This document shows positions 1-6,186 of a stretch of 10,109 nucleotides of DNA, piece by piece. The position numbers were made by a program, and so were the translations under genes. Where the stretch lies: positions 19,270 through 29,378 of the forward strand of contig FR894038.1 of assembly GCA_000434115.1 (NCBI GenBank). The letters run 5' to 3'. How positions within the stretch are numbered: position 1 is the first letter of the stretch; each line of letters starts with the position of its first letter. The DNA comes from Roseburia sp. CAG:309. GTDB lineage: Bacteria > Bacillota > Clostridia > Lachnospirales > Lachnospiraceae. The notes beneath the pieces are model-generated. The model was not told the origin of the DNA and did no database searches. It saw nothing but the letters and a program-made list of their open reading frames with translations.

Positions 1-545
1 CAGGAGACGTGTCGGCGTACATCCCGACAAACGTAATTTCTATCACCGATGGACAGATTTATCTGGAGACAGAGATGTTTAATTCCGGTTTCCGTCCGGC
101 GGTCAATCCGGGACTTAGTGTATCGCGTGTCGGTGGTTCGGCGCAGATCAAGGCGATGAAAAAGATCGCCGGTTCCATCCGTATCGACCTTGCACAGTAC
201 CGCGAGCTGGCAGCATTTTCCCAGTTTGGTTCGGATCTGGATGCCGATACGAAAGAGAAGCTGGATCAAGGTGAAAGAATCCGTGAAGTGCTGAAACAGG
301 GTCAGTATGTGCCACAGCCGGTTTGGTATCAGGTTATCATTATTTATGCGGCAACGAAGAAATATCTGCTTGATATTCCGGTAGAAGATGTATTGGATTT
401 CGAAAAAGGACTGTTTGCCTTTATTGATACCAAATATCCGGAGATTCCGGCTTCCATCCGTGATACCAAAGTGCTTAGTGATGAAATGGAACAAAAGCTG
501 ATTCAGGCAATTGAAGAGTATAAAAAACAGTTTCTTCAAGCGTGA
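1..545 (+). CDS. atpA: F1Fo ATP synthase subunit alpha, C-terminal part (5' end outside window)
   Basis: This is the C-terminal part of the alpha subunit of the F1 catalytic head, which alternates with beta in the alpha3beta3 hexamer on the cytoplasmic face of the membrane. The reading frame is already open at the first base: codons from position 3 read GDVSAYIPTNVISITDGQ, a highly conserved alpha signature. The GTG at position 9 is therefore an internal valine, not a start. The conserved stretch FNSGFRPAVNPGLSVSRVGG follows, containing the SVSRVGG segment whose arginine reaches into the adjacent beta catalytic site in the known family. The rest is the helical C-terminal domain, ending in YKKQFLQA and TGA at 543-545. 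It lies 19 bp upstream of atpG in the same operon. Only about 180 residues of the usual ~500 are present because of the window edge; there is no sign of a broken gene. Confidence 0.97.
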   Translation, partial: GDVSAYIPTNVISITDGQIYLETEMFNSGFRPAVNPGLSVSRVGGSAQIKAMKKIAGSIRIDLAQYRELAAFSQFGSDLDADTKEKLDQGERIREVLKQGQYVPQPVWYQVIIIYAATKKYLLDIPVEDVLDFEKGLFAFIDTKYPEIPASIRDTKVLSDEMEQKLIQAIEEYKKQFLQA

Positions 546-564
546 AAGGTGAGGTGATTGAAAA

Positions 565-1446
565 ATGGCCTCAATGAGAGATATAAAACGGCGACGCGAG
601 AGTATCCAGAGTACGTCTCAGATCACCAAAGCGATGAAGCTGGTTTCGACCGTAAAATTGCAGCATGCCAAGGGAAGAGCCGAGGAGACAAAACCATATT
701 TTGACAAAATGTATGAGACAGTTTCCGGGATGCTTGCCAAATCGCAGAATCTCAACCATCCTCTTTTGACGGAGAAAACCGGAGGTTCCGGGAAAAAAGG
801 TGTGATCATGATCACATCAAACCGTGGACTTGCCGGCGGTTACAATTCCAATGTCGTGAAATTGATCACAAAAGGCGATTTTACGAAGGAAGATACGATT
901 ATTTTTCCGGTCGGAAGAAAAGGATTGGAGACGATGCAGCGAAATGGCTATACTTGCCGCGGCGATTATTCGGAAGTAATGAATAATCCGTTGTTTGGCG
1001 ATGCAGTTTCGATCGGAAAAACGGCGATGGCAGCGATGGAAAGCGGCGAGATCGATGAGATCTATCTTGCTTACACTGTATTTAAAAATACGGTAACACA
1101 GGTGCCTACGCTGATCAAAATGCTTCCTTTTTCGCAGGAGGATATCGAGACGATGGCGGCAAATGATGAGCCGGAGACGACATCCGGCGCACTGATGAAT
1201 TATGAGCCGACGGAAGAAGAGGCGCTCGGCTACATCATTCCGATGTATATGAACAGTCTGATCTTTGGCGCTCTGGTCGAGGCAGTTGCCAGTGAAAATG
1301 GTGCGCGTATGCAGGCAATGGATTCTGCAACGAGCAACGCAGAGGAAATGATTGATACACTCGGTCTGCAGTACAACCGCGCAAGACAGTCCGCAATCAC
1401 ACAGGAATTGACGGAGATTGTAGCGGGTGCATCCGCAATCGAGTAA
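565..1446 (+). CDS. atpG: F1Fo ATP synthase subunit gamma
   Basis: The gamma subunit is the central rotor shaft that couples proton (or sodium) flow through Fo to catalysis in F1. The protein has 293 residues, near the usual ~285-290. It starts with the conserved MASMRDIKRRRESIQSTSQITKAMKLVSTVKLQ N-terminal helix, given here in part as family signature. The C-terminal helix ends in YNRARQSAITQELTEIVAGASAIE, which matches the family pattern of N-R-x-RQ-x-x-IT-x-E-x-x-EI-x-x-GA. A GAGGTGA ribosome binding site lies just before the ATG at 565, which supports this start. It sits 19 bp after atpA and 43 bp before atpD, so it is co-transcribed. An acidic loop (DEPETTSG and EPTEEEA near residues 208-220) lies in the variable middle region. 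Long open frames on the opposite strand are shadows of this gene. Confidence 0.97.
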   Translation: MASMRDIKRRRESIQSTSQITKAMKLVSTVKLQHAKGRAEETKPYFDKMYETVSGMLAKSQNLNHPLLTEKTGGSGKKGVIMITSNRGLAGGYNSNVVKLITKGDFTKEDTIIFPVGRKGLETMQRNGYTCRGDYSEVMNNPLFGDAVSIGKTAMAAMESGEIDEIYLAYTVFKNTVTQVPTLIKMLPFSQEDIETMAANDEPETTSGALMNYEPTEEEALGYIIPMYMNSLIFGALVEAVASENGARMQAMDSATSNAEEMIDTLGLQYNRARQSAITQELTEIVAGASAIE

Positions 1447-1489
1447 CGAATAAAAATTTACAAATAATGGAAGGAGTGAAAGAACCACA

Positions 1490-2890
1490 ATGGCAGAAGC
1501 GAAGAAAACGAAAAATGCTGGTGTTATCACTCAGATTATCGGAGCGGTGCTTGACATCCGTTTTCAGGACGGAGATCTTCCTGAGATTTACGATGCCATT
1601 CACATTCCGACAAAAGATGGAAATACACTTGTCGTAGAAGTGTCACAGCATCTGGGCGACGATACCGTTCGCTGTATCGCGATGGGACCGACCGATGGAT
1701 TGGTGCGAGGCATGGAAGCGATTGCGACAGGTGCCCCGATTTCGGTGCCGGTCGGCGAAGAGACACTGGGACGTATGTTCAATGTACTCGGAGATCCGAT
1801 CGATGAAAAAGAACCGCCGAAAGTGAAAGAATATCATCCAATTCACAGAAAGGCTCCTGCATTTGAAGAGCAGTCTACACAGGCGGAGATGCTGGAAACC
1901 GGTATCAAGGTTGTCGATCTTTTGTGCCCTTATCAGAAGGGTGGAAAAATCGGACTTTTCGGAGGTGCCGGTGTAGGAAAGACCGTTCTGATTCAGGAAT
2001 TGATCACCAATATCGCAACCGAGCATGGTGGATATTCGGTATTTACAGGGGTTGGAGAACGTACTCGTGAGGGTAATGACTTATACTATGAAATGATTGA
2101 ATCCGGAGTTATCGATAAGACGACGATGGTATTCGGACAGATGAATGAGCCGCCCGGAGCGCGTATGCGTGTAGGTCTTACGGGACTTACGATGGCAGAG
2201 TATTTCCGTGATCAGGTAGGAAAAGATGTCCTCCTGTTCATTGACAATATTTTCCGTTTCACACAGGCAGGTTCCGAGGTGTCCGCGCTTCTTGGACGTA
2301 TGCCAAGTGCCGTTGGTTACCAGCCAACTCTTCAGACGGAAATGGGTGCTTTGCAGGAACGTATTACATCTACAAAAAATGGTTCCATCACGTCCGTTCA
2401 GGCAGTTTATGTGCCTGCCGATGACTTGACGGACCCGGCTCCTGCGACGACGTTTGCCCACCTCGACGCAACGACCGTATTGGATCGTTCGATCGTGGAA
2501 CTTGGTATTTATCCGGCGGTAGACCCGCTTGGTTCCAGTTCCCGTATTCTGGATCCGAAGATTGTCGGCGAAGAGCATTACAAAGTGGCTCGTGGTGTAC
2601 AGGAAATCTTACAGCGTTACAAGGAATTGCAGGATATCATCGCAATCCTTGGTATGGACGAGTTGTCCGAGGATGAAAAAGTCCTTGTCAACCGCGCCCG
2701 TAAGGTACAGCGTTTCCTTTCCCAGCCATTCTTCGTGGCAGAGCAGTTTACCGGTCTTCCCGGTAAATATGTGCCAATCTCTGAAACGATTCGAGGATTT
2801 CAGGAGATTTTGGATGGAAAACATGATGACATTCCGGAGAGCTGCTTCTTGAATGCAGGTACGATCGACGATGTCATCGCACGCAAGTAG
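1490..2890 (+). CDS. atpD: F1Fo ATP synthase subunit beta (catalytic)
   Basis: The beta subunit carries the three catalytic sites that make or hydrolyse ATP. The product is 466 residues, normal for the family. Visible motifs are the Walker A loop GGAGVGKT at residues 158-165, the GVGERTREGNDLYYEM segment with the catalytic glutamate at about residue 190, Walker B LLFID ending at D252, and the NIFRFTQAGSEVSALLGRMP catalytic region (only partly quoted motifs needed for recognition). The DELSEED region that contacts gamma reads DELSEDE at residues 390-396, with the last D and E swapped relative to the textbook order. An AAGGAG site at 1471-1476 precedes the ATG at 1490 by 13 nt, a slightly long spacing; no better in-frame start is visible. 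The gene is co-directional with atpG and atpC in the standard A-G-D-C order. Confidence 0.98.
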   Translation: MAEAKKTKNAGVITQIIGAVLDIRFQDGDLPEIYDAIHIPTKDGNTLVVEVSQHLGDDTVRCIAMGPTDGLVRGMEAIATGAPISVPVGEETLGRMFNVLGDPIDEKEPPKVKEYHPIHRKAPAFEEQSTQAEMLETGIKVVDLLCPYQKGGKIGLFGGAGVGKTVLIQELITNIATEHGGYSVFTGVGERTREGNDLYYEMIESGVIDKTTMVFGQMNEPPGARMRVGLTGLTMAEYFRDQVGKDVLLFIDNIFRFTQAGSEVSALLGRMPSAVGYQPTLQTEMGALQERITSTKNGSITSVQAVYVPADDLTDPAPATTFAHLDATTVLDRSIVELGIYPAVDPLGSSSRILDPKIVGEEHYKVARGVQEILQRYKELQDIIAILGMDELSEDEKVLVNRARKVQRFLSQPFFVAEQFTGLPGKYVPISETIRGFQEILDGKHDDIPESCFLNAGTIDDVIARK

Positions 2891-2912
2891 CGAGAGCGGA
2901 TTGGAGATGGCT

Positions 2913-3335
2913 ATGGCGGATATGAAAAAATTCCAATTAGAGGTAATTTCTCCGGAGCGTGTATTTTACACCGGAGAGGTCGAAATGGTGGAATTGACGA
3001 CGACAGAGGGAGACATCGGTGTGTATGCCGACCATATCCCATTGACGACGATCGTCGCTCCTGGTGTTTTGACGATTACCGAAAATTCTGAGGATGATGG
3101 GATTCGGGAAGCCGCTGTCTTAGAGGGCTTTTTGGAGATCCTCCCGGACAAAGTAACCATTCTCGCACAGTCGTGTGAATGGCCGGAGGAGATTGATATG
3201 AAACGTGCGTTGGAAGCGAAGGCGCGCGCCGAGCGAAGGATCAAGAGTCTGGATGCGCATGTCAATATGCGACGTGCTGAACTGGCACTCCGCAAATCTC
3301 TTGTACGAATCAATCTGGCAGAACAGAAGAAATAG
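2913..3335 (+). CDS. atpC: F1Fo ATP synthase subunit epsilon
   Basis: Epsilon binds gamma at the foot of the rotor and acts as an inhibitor of ATP hydrolysis. The predicted 140-residue product begins MADMKKFQLEVISPERVFY, followed by the N-terminal beta-sandwich signature with EGDIGVYADHIPLTT and the VLEGFLEI...KVTILAQSCEWPEEID stretch. A C-terminal helical hairpin rich in Arg, Lys, Ala and Glu follows. The open frame extends upstream to an ATG at 2853 inside atpD, but that extension has no family similarity. The GGAG at 2903-2906 is best placed for the ATG at 2913 (6 nt spacing); an in-frame ATG at 2907 abuts it and one at 2922 is farther away. The gene begins 22 nt after the atpD stop and is the last gene of the operon, followed by a strong terminator. 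Confidence 0.95.
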   Translation: MADMKKFQLEVISPERVFYTGEVEMVELTTTEGDIGVYADHIPLTTIVAPGVLTITENSEDDGIREAAVLEGFLEILPDKVTILAQSCEWPEEIDMKRALEAKARAERRIKSLDAHVNMRRAELALRKSLVRINLAEQKK

Positions 3336-3375
3336 AAACGATTTGGGACGAAAGCGGAATCGTTAAAAAAATAAA

Positions 3376-3419
3376 TCCTCCCGGAGGTTTCAATGCGAAG
3401 CCTTTCGGGAGGACTTTTT
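3376..3419. terminator. Bidirectional intrinsic terminator between atpC and the convergent DUF3237 gene
   Basis: The arms TCCTCCCG (3376-3383) and CGGGAGGA (3406-3413) pair perfectly. The stem continues inside with AGGTTT pairing to AAGCCT (one G-U) around a 7-nt loop. A CTTTTT tract follows on the + strand (3414-3419) for the atp operon. An A-rich run before it (3365-3375) gives a T-tract when read on the - strand, so the same hairpin can end the DUF3237 transcript, whose stop codon is at 3433-3435. Confidence 0.93.
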
Positions 3420-3432
3420 CATTTATGGTTAT

Positions 3433-3813
3433 TTACTTTGAAAAAATCTCAATCTGTACTCCATTTTCAACAATTGTCAACTCACCGCGCAGCTCCGCTT
3501 CATTTAGCCAGCGGAGATTCTCGCTGTCGGTTAAGATGTGTGGTGTTGTGATGTTACAGTTTTGTATTGCATCATTAGAAATATACATTTTGCAATTATC
3601 GCCGGAATTATCTTTGCCTTCCAGCATATACCTGGCAGAAAGAGTCCCTTTCTCCGGTACATTGATTTGTGTGTCGACTCCGCCCGGGAGAATGGTTCCG
3701 TTAAAATATTCTCCCTCAGCGGTTCCGTCAAAGAGAACCTGGGTTACAGTTTTTTCCGATGTGGAGACTCGCTGCATCCCTGTAATATTTACATTTATGG
3801 TCATAATTTTCAT
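3433..3813 (-). CDS. DUF3237 domain-containing protein
   Basis: This is a small 126-residue soluble protein with no signal peptide or membrane segment. It resembles the DUF3237 family: the pattern FDGTAEGEYFNGTILPGGVDTQ, the ARYMLEG motif followed by a G-D-N-C-K-(M/I)-(Y/F)-I segment, and TPHILTDSENLRWLNEAELRG near the C-terminus all fit the conserved layout of that family as I remember it. The biochemical function of the family is not established, so none is given. The start at 3813 has AAAGGAG at 3831-3825 on the - strand, 11 nt upstream; an in-frame ATG at 3804 is a possible alternative. It lies 110 bp downstream of the alcohol dehydrogenase on the same strand, separated by a terminator-like hairpin, and no clear promoter of its own is visible. 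Opposite-strand open frames here are shadows. Confidence 0.85.
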   Translation of the reverse strand: MKIMTINVNITGMQRVSTSEKTVTQVLFDGTAEGEYFNGTILPGGVDTQINVPEKGTLSARYMLEGKDNSGDNCKMYISNDAIQNCNITTPHILTDSENLRWLNEAELRGELTIVENGVQIEIFSK

Positions 3814-3830
3814 GGCTTGAATTTCTCCTT

Positions 3831-3872
3831 TAAAAAGAACTCACGGCACAAGCTATGTGCTTATGCCGGAGT
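3831..3872 (-). terminator. Terminator-like hairpin after the alcohol dehydrogenase, abutting the DUF3237 ribosome binding site
   Basis: On the - strand the stem is ACTC (3872-3869), CGGCA (3868-3864), mismatch, AAGC-side pairing to GCTT around a 5-nt loop, then TGCCG and GAGT (down to 3839). It has 13 paired positions with one mismatch and one bulged base. The T-tract TCTTTTT follows directly at 3838-3832. The next base begins the AAAGGAG ribosome binding site of the DUF3237 gene. It fits an intrinsic terminator for the upstream dehydrogenase, but it may also act as an attenuator for the downstream gene. Confidence 0.75.
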
Positions 3873-3923
3873 CCCTCATGTAATACTGTTTTCTGTAGTA
3901 ACTATTCAGGTTACTTTCTATAA

Positions 3924-5141
3924 TCAGAAATCTACTTCCGTATCATAGTAGCAGCATTTCAACAATTTTTCCATTTCTTCCTGACTTGGCTGTCTTGGGT
4001 TTGAGCCTGTGCAGGCATCCAGGATTGCGTTGGCTGCAATTTCCGGAAGTCTCTCTAAAAATACTTCTTCCGGCACAAAGCCATTTTCAGTTGGATAACT
4101 GTCTGCGCCGTAGTTTTTGATGCAATGTGGAATGTTCAGATCGTCGTTCATCTTGCGCAGATATGCGATCAGATTTGCCACTTTTTCATCGGCAGAAGTA
4201 CCGCCGAGTCCCATGAAATCAGCGATATAGCAATAACGCTCTTTCGCGGTTTCGTCTTTGGCGTTAAAGGCAATTACCTTTGGAAGATACATGGCATTGG
4301 CGGCACCATGGATAATATGTGCGCCATAATCGGCGAAAGCAGCTCCGGTTTTATGAGCCATCGAGTGTACGATTCCAAGCAAGGCATTGCTGAATGCCAT
4401 ACCGGCGAGACATTGTGCATTGTGCATCGAATCACGTTTTGCCATGTCACCATTGTAAGAATCTACCAAATCGTTTTGGATCATTTTTATCGCATGAAGG
4501 GCAAGTGGATCCGTGAAATCGCAGTTTGCGGTAGAAACATAAGCTTCAATCGCATGTGTCATTGCATCCATACCGGTGTGAGCGACAAGTTTCTGCGGCA
4601 TCGTCTCGGCAAGGTCAGGGTCTACGATAGCAACATCCGGCGTAATCTCAAAGTCAGCGATCGGATATTTGATTCCTTTTTCATAATCGGTAATGATTGA
4701 GAATGCCGTCACTTCGGTAGCCGTACCGGAAGTGGAAGAGATAGCGCAAAAATGTGCTTTATTTCTCAACGCAGGGATACCAAATACTTTACACATATCT
4801 TCGAAAGTGATGTCCGGATATTCGTATTTGATCCACATCGCTTTGGCAGCATCGATCGGAGAACCGCCGCCCATCGCTACGATCCAGTCCGGCTCAAATT
4901 CCTGCATGACTGCGGCGCCTTTCATCACGGTTTCCACCGATGGATCCGGCTCAATGCCCTCGAACAATTTTACTTCCATGCCGGCTTCTTTCAGATACTG
5001 CTCGGCTTTGCCAAGAAATCCGAAACGTTTCATTGAACCACCGCCGACGCAGATGATCGCTTTCTTTCCTTTAAATGTTTTCAGCGCTTCCAGCGCACCT
5101 TTTCCATGATACAAATCTCTAGGTAATGTAAATCTAGCCAT
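3924..5141 (-). CDS. Iron-containing (group III) alcohol dehydrogenase
   Basis: The enzyme is a predicted cytoplasmic NAD(P)H-dependent alcohol/aldehyde oxidoreductase, likely used to dispose of reducing equivalents as alcohols during fermentation; the substrate cannot be read from the sequence. The 405-residue length is normal for the family. The N-terminal nucleotide-binding half contains VGGGSMKRFG (32-41) and MGGGSPIDAAKA (90-101), plus SSTSGTATEVTAF (135-147). The C-terminal helical half carries the metal site: by analogy with E. coli FucO, D192 and H196 in GMDAMTHAIEAY, H259 in GIVHSMAH, and H278 in IHGAANA. H263 matches the conserved nearby histidine. The open frame continues 9 codons upstream to 5168, but AAGGAGGG lies 8 nt before the ATG at 5141, so that start is chosen. 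It has its own promoter and a terminator-like hairpin after the stop. Confidence 0.96.
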   Translation of the reverse strand: MARFTLPRDLYHGKGALEALKTFKGKKAIICVGGGSMKRFGFLGKAEQYLKEAGMEVKLFEGIEPDPSVETVMKGAAVMQEFEPDWIVAMGGGSPIDAAKAMWIKYEYPDITFEDMCKVFGIPALRNKAHFCAISSTSGTATEVTAFSIITDYEKGIKYPIADFEITPDVAIVDPDLAETMPQKLVAHTGMDAMTHAIEAYVSTANCDFTDPLALHAIKMIQNDLVDSYNGDMAKRDSMHNAQCLAGMAFSNALLGIVHSMAHKTGAAFADYGAHIIHGAANAMYLPKVIAFNAKDETAKERYCYIADFMGLGGTSADEKVANLIAYLRKMNDDLNIPHCIKNYGADSYPTENGFVPEEVFLERLPEIAANAILDACTGSNPRQPSQEEMEKLLKCCYYDTEVDF

Positions 5142-5203
5142 AATAGTAACCCTCCTTAATGTACTCATCGGGAAATGTCACCCCGACGTCCTAACTTATC
5201 TCC

Positions 5204-5234
5204 ATTATACCATATGCCGCGGAAAATGAAACAA
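5204..5234 (-). promoter_or_regulatory. Predicted promoter of the alcohol dehydrogenase gene
   Basis: On the - strand a consensus TATAAT lies at 5209-5204, preceded by TGG, which forms an extended -10 (TGnTATAAT). The best -35 is TTGTTT at 5234-5229, but the spacer is 19 bp, so the extended -10 probably does most of the work. The predicted leader is about 55 nt and includes a small hairpin around 5168-5186 (CGTCGGG pairing with CCCGATG, one G-U). I do not see a clear Rex site. Confidence 0.7.
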
Positions 5235-5259
5235 GACTATTTTGTGGTTTATAGCAGAA

Positions 5260-5440
5260 TTTTGATGGGGAGCGGCTTTGCAGTGCGTAGGTTTCTGGGG
5301 CGCGCTGGTTTCTGAGGCGGGGGATGTGTGGGACTGGGGACTGTGGCGATTTTGGGGGAGCAACGTGGCAGTGAGATAGGGACTGTGGCGATTTTGGGGA
5401 CGCAACGTGGCAGTGAGATAGGAAAATGGGAAACTGGGCG
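5260..5440 (+). other. G-rich non-coding segment
   Basis: This stretch of the intergenic region is strongly G-skewed on the + strand. G-tracts of three to five bases lie at about 5297-5300, 5319-5323, 5330-5332, 5336-5339, 5354-5358, 5379-5381, 5396-5399, 5428-5430 and 5436-5438. Three of them (5319-5339) are separated by short loops, but the next is 14 nt away, so a canonical four-tract quadruplex is not formed within short loop limits. An open frame on the - strand from a TTG near 5459 to 5205 only echoes the tandem repeat, has no ribosome binding site I can see, and is not taken as a gene. Confidence 0.55.
5337..5420 (+). repeat. 42-bp perfect-length tandem duplication (two copies)
   Basis: Two adjacent copies, 5337-5378 and 5379-5420, each begin GGGACTGTGGCGATTTTGGG and end CAACGTGGCAGTGAGATA. 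They differ at only two neighbouring bases (unit positions 22-23). The junction is exact, which points to a recent slippage or unequal-crossover duplication. It lies in the non-coding space between the divergent alcohol dehydrogenase and blaI-family promoters. Confidence 0.95.
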
Positions 5441-5442
5441 GA

Positions 5443-5640
5443 TTACGGTAAAAAAGCAAGAAATTTCTTAAAATGACCGTAAAAAATGGAAAATTTCTGG
5501 AAAGGTTTAAAGAGAAGTTAAGAAAATTACGGTCAAAAGGGGGAGAAAATCTGTGAAATGACCGTAAAAACGAAAAAACACTGTAAAAATATGGAAAATA
5601 TTACGGCATAATTGAATACAAAATACAAATTTGACCGTAA
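5443..5640. repeat. Array of six alternating TTACGGTCA-type sites
   Basis: Six 9-bp sites lie at 5443-5451 (TTACGGTAA), 5474-5482 (TGACCGTAA), 5527-5535 (TTACGGTCA), 5559-5567 (TGACCGTAA), 5601-5609 (TTACGGCAT) and 5632-5640 (TGACCGTAA). The orientation strictly alternates, giving three inward-facing pairs. The centres are 31, 53, 32, 42 and 31 bp apart, all close to multiples of a 10.5-bp helical turn. Short A-tracts flank most of the sites, and the first pair encloses the 12-bp palindrome AAGAAATTTCTT (5458-5469). Each pair could also form an RNA or cruciform stem of 6 to 9 bp with a loop of about 22 nt. It is non-coding and I do not recognise it as a named element. Confidence 0.85.
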
Positions 5641-5699
5641 TGGAGTAAAATGTTGGAAAAATGTGATTGAGATTTCACACAAAAAAGCAGAAGAGCATA

Positions 5700-5735
5700 C
5701 AAGACAGCACCTTGATTACAAAAAAACCTGTCTTG
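5700..5735. repeat. 8-bp inverted repeat overlapping the -35 of the blaI-family promoter
   Basis: CAAGACAG (5700-5707) and CTGTCTTG (5728-5735) are perfect inverted arms with a 20-bp spacer. The right arm covers the first three bases of the TTGACA -35 element. It may be a second regulatory site or chance; there is no T-tract that would make it a terminator. Confidence 0.5.
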
Positions 5736-5761
5736 ACAAAGCACACCATAAGGTATACAAT
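5733..5761 (+). promoter_or_regulatory. Promoter of the BlaI/M56 operon
   Basis: A consensus -35 TTGACA (5733-5738) and a -10 TACAAT (5756-5761, five of six matches) are separated by the ideal 17 bp. The predicted transcription start is near 5768, giving a leader of about 35 nt before the ATG at 5803. The -10 lies inside the left half of the 41-bp dyad, so a bound repressor would block RNA polymerase directly. Confidence 0.88.
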
Positions 5762-5787
5762 TGTTAATAACAAATGTATACCTTATG
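5747..5787. promoter_or_regulatory. 41-bp dyad operator, predicted binding site of the BlaI-family repressor
   Basis: The perfect 13-bp arms CATAAGGTATACA (5747-5759) and TGTATACCTTATG (5775-5787) flank a 15-bp centre that is itself nearly symmetric (TTGTT-AAT-AACAA). Within it are two boxes, TACAATTGTT (5756-5765) and AACAAATGTA (5769-5778), each matching nine of ten positions of the TACAnnTGTA-type box known for BlaI/MecI/CopY repressors. The boxes are mirror images, 13 bp centre to centre. The dyad covers the -10 element and the predicted start site, as expected for autorepression. Confidence 0.82.
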
Positions 5788-5802
5788 AAAGGATGATAAC
5801 TT

Positions 5803-6186
5803 ATGGAAAAGATTCACTTGTCGAATGCAGAATGGGAGATCATGAATATCCTCTGGAAATTTCCCGAAGCGACGATAACACAGATTGTAGCGGAGTTAAA
5901 TAAAAAGAAATTCTGGGATAAGCATACGGTAATCACGCTCCTAAGCCGCATGGAGAAAAAGGGGGCGGTCGAGTACCACAGAAATGGCAGGGCAAAAGAA
6001 TATTATTCGATCATTTCGCAAAAAGAAACGGTGCTGGAGGAAACGGAGCAGTTTTTGGACCGGGTGTATGAAGGAAGCCTGAGTTTGCTTGTGAACTCAT
6101 TTTTGAGCAGTAAAAAGGTCAGCAGAGACGAACTGGATGATCTTTATGAGATTCTTCAAAAGGCGGAAAGAGAGGGAGACAAATGA
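5803..6186 (+). CDS. BlaI/MecI/CopY-family transcriptional repressor
   Basis: The protein is a 127-residue winged-helix repressor, normal length for the family. The N-terminal part has the family signature LSNAEWEIMNILWKFPEATI (6-25) followed by the recognition region with HTVITLLSRMEKKGAVEYHR (41-60). The C-terminal part (about 75-125) is helical and should form the dimer. In staphylococcal BlaI/MecI the repressor is cut between N101 and F102; here the aligned region reads LVNSFLSS, with N98 and F100 separated by one serine, so the exact cleavage site may differ. AAAGGA at 5788-5793 precedes the ATG at 5803 by 9 nt. The stop overlaps the next start as ATGA (6183-6186). It very likely represses its own operon through the 5747-5787 dyad. 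The regulated stimulus is unknown; nothing here suggests beta-lactamase. Confidence 0.93.
   Translation: MEKIHLSNAEWEIMNILWKFPEATITQIVAELNKKKFWDKHTVITLLSRMEKKGAVEYHRNGRAKEYYSIISQKETVLEETEQFLDRVYEGSLSLLVNSFLSSKKVSRDELDDLYEILQKAEREGDK

Noticed and set aside
817..1530. A 237-codon open frame on the - strand opposite atpG
   Set aside because: It lies wholly antisense to a clear atpG, has a low-complexity His/Arg/Cys-rich translation and no family resemblance; it reflects codon use of the real gene.
2853..2912. Upstream extension of atpC starting inside atpD
   Set aside because: The extra 20 residues overlap atpD and lack epsilon-family similarity; GGAG at 2903-2906 fits the ATG at 2913.
3425..3948. 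Two + strand open frames opposite the DUF3237 gene
   Set aside because: They are antisense to a recognisable family member with a good ribosome binding site; one also runs through the terminator hairpin before the DUF3237 gene.
5297..5358. Canonical G-quadruplex
   Set aside because: Only three G-tracts fall within short loops; the next is 14 nt away, so the standard motif is not met.
5205..5459. A Pro/Ser/His-rich 84-codon open frame on the - strand with a 14-residue repeat
   Set aside because: It begins with TTG, shows no ribosome binding site, overlaps the alcohol dehydrogenase promoter, and its protein repeat is just the 42-bp DNA duplication.
5443..5640. CRISPR array or replication-origin iterons
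   Set aside because: The sites are 9 bp, alternate in orientation and have unequal spacing, unlike CRISPR. They do not match the DnaA box (TTATnCACA), and no replication gene is near.
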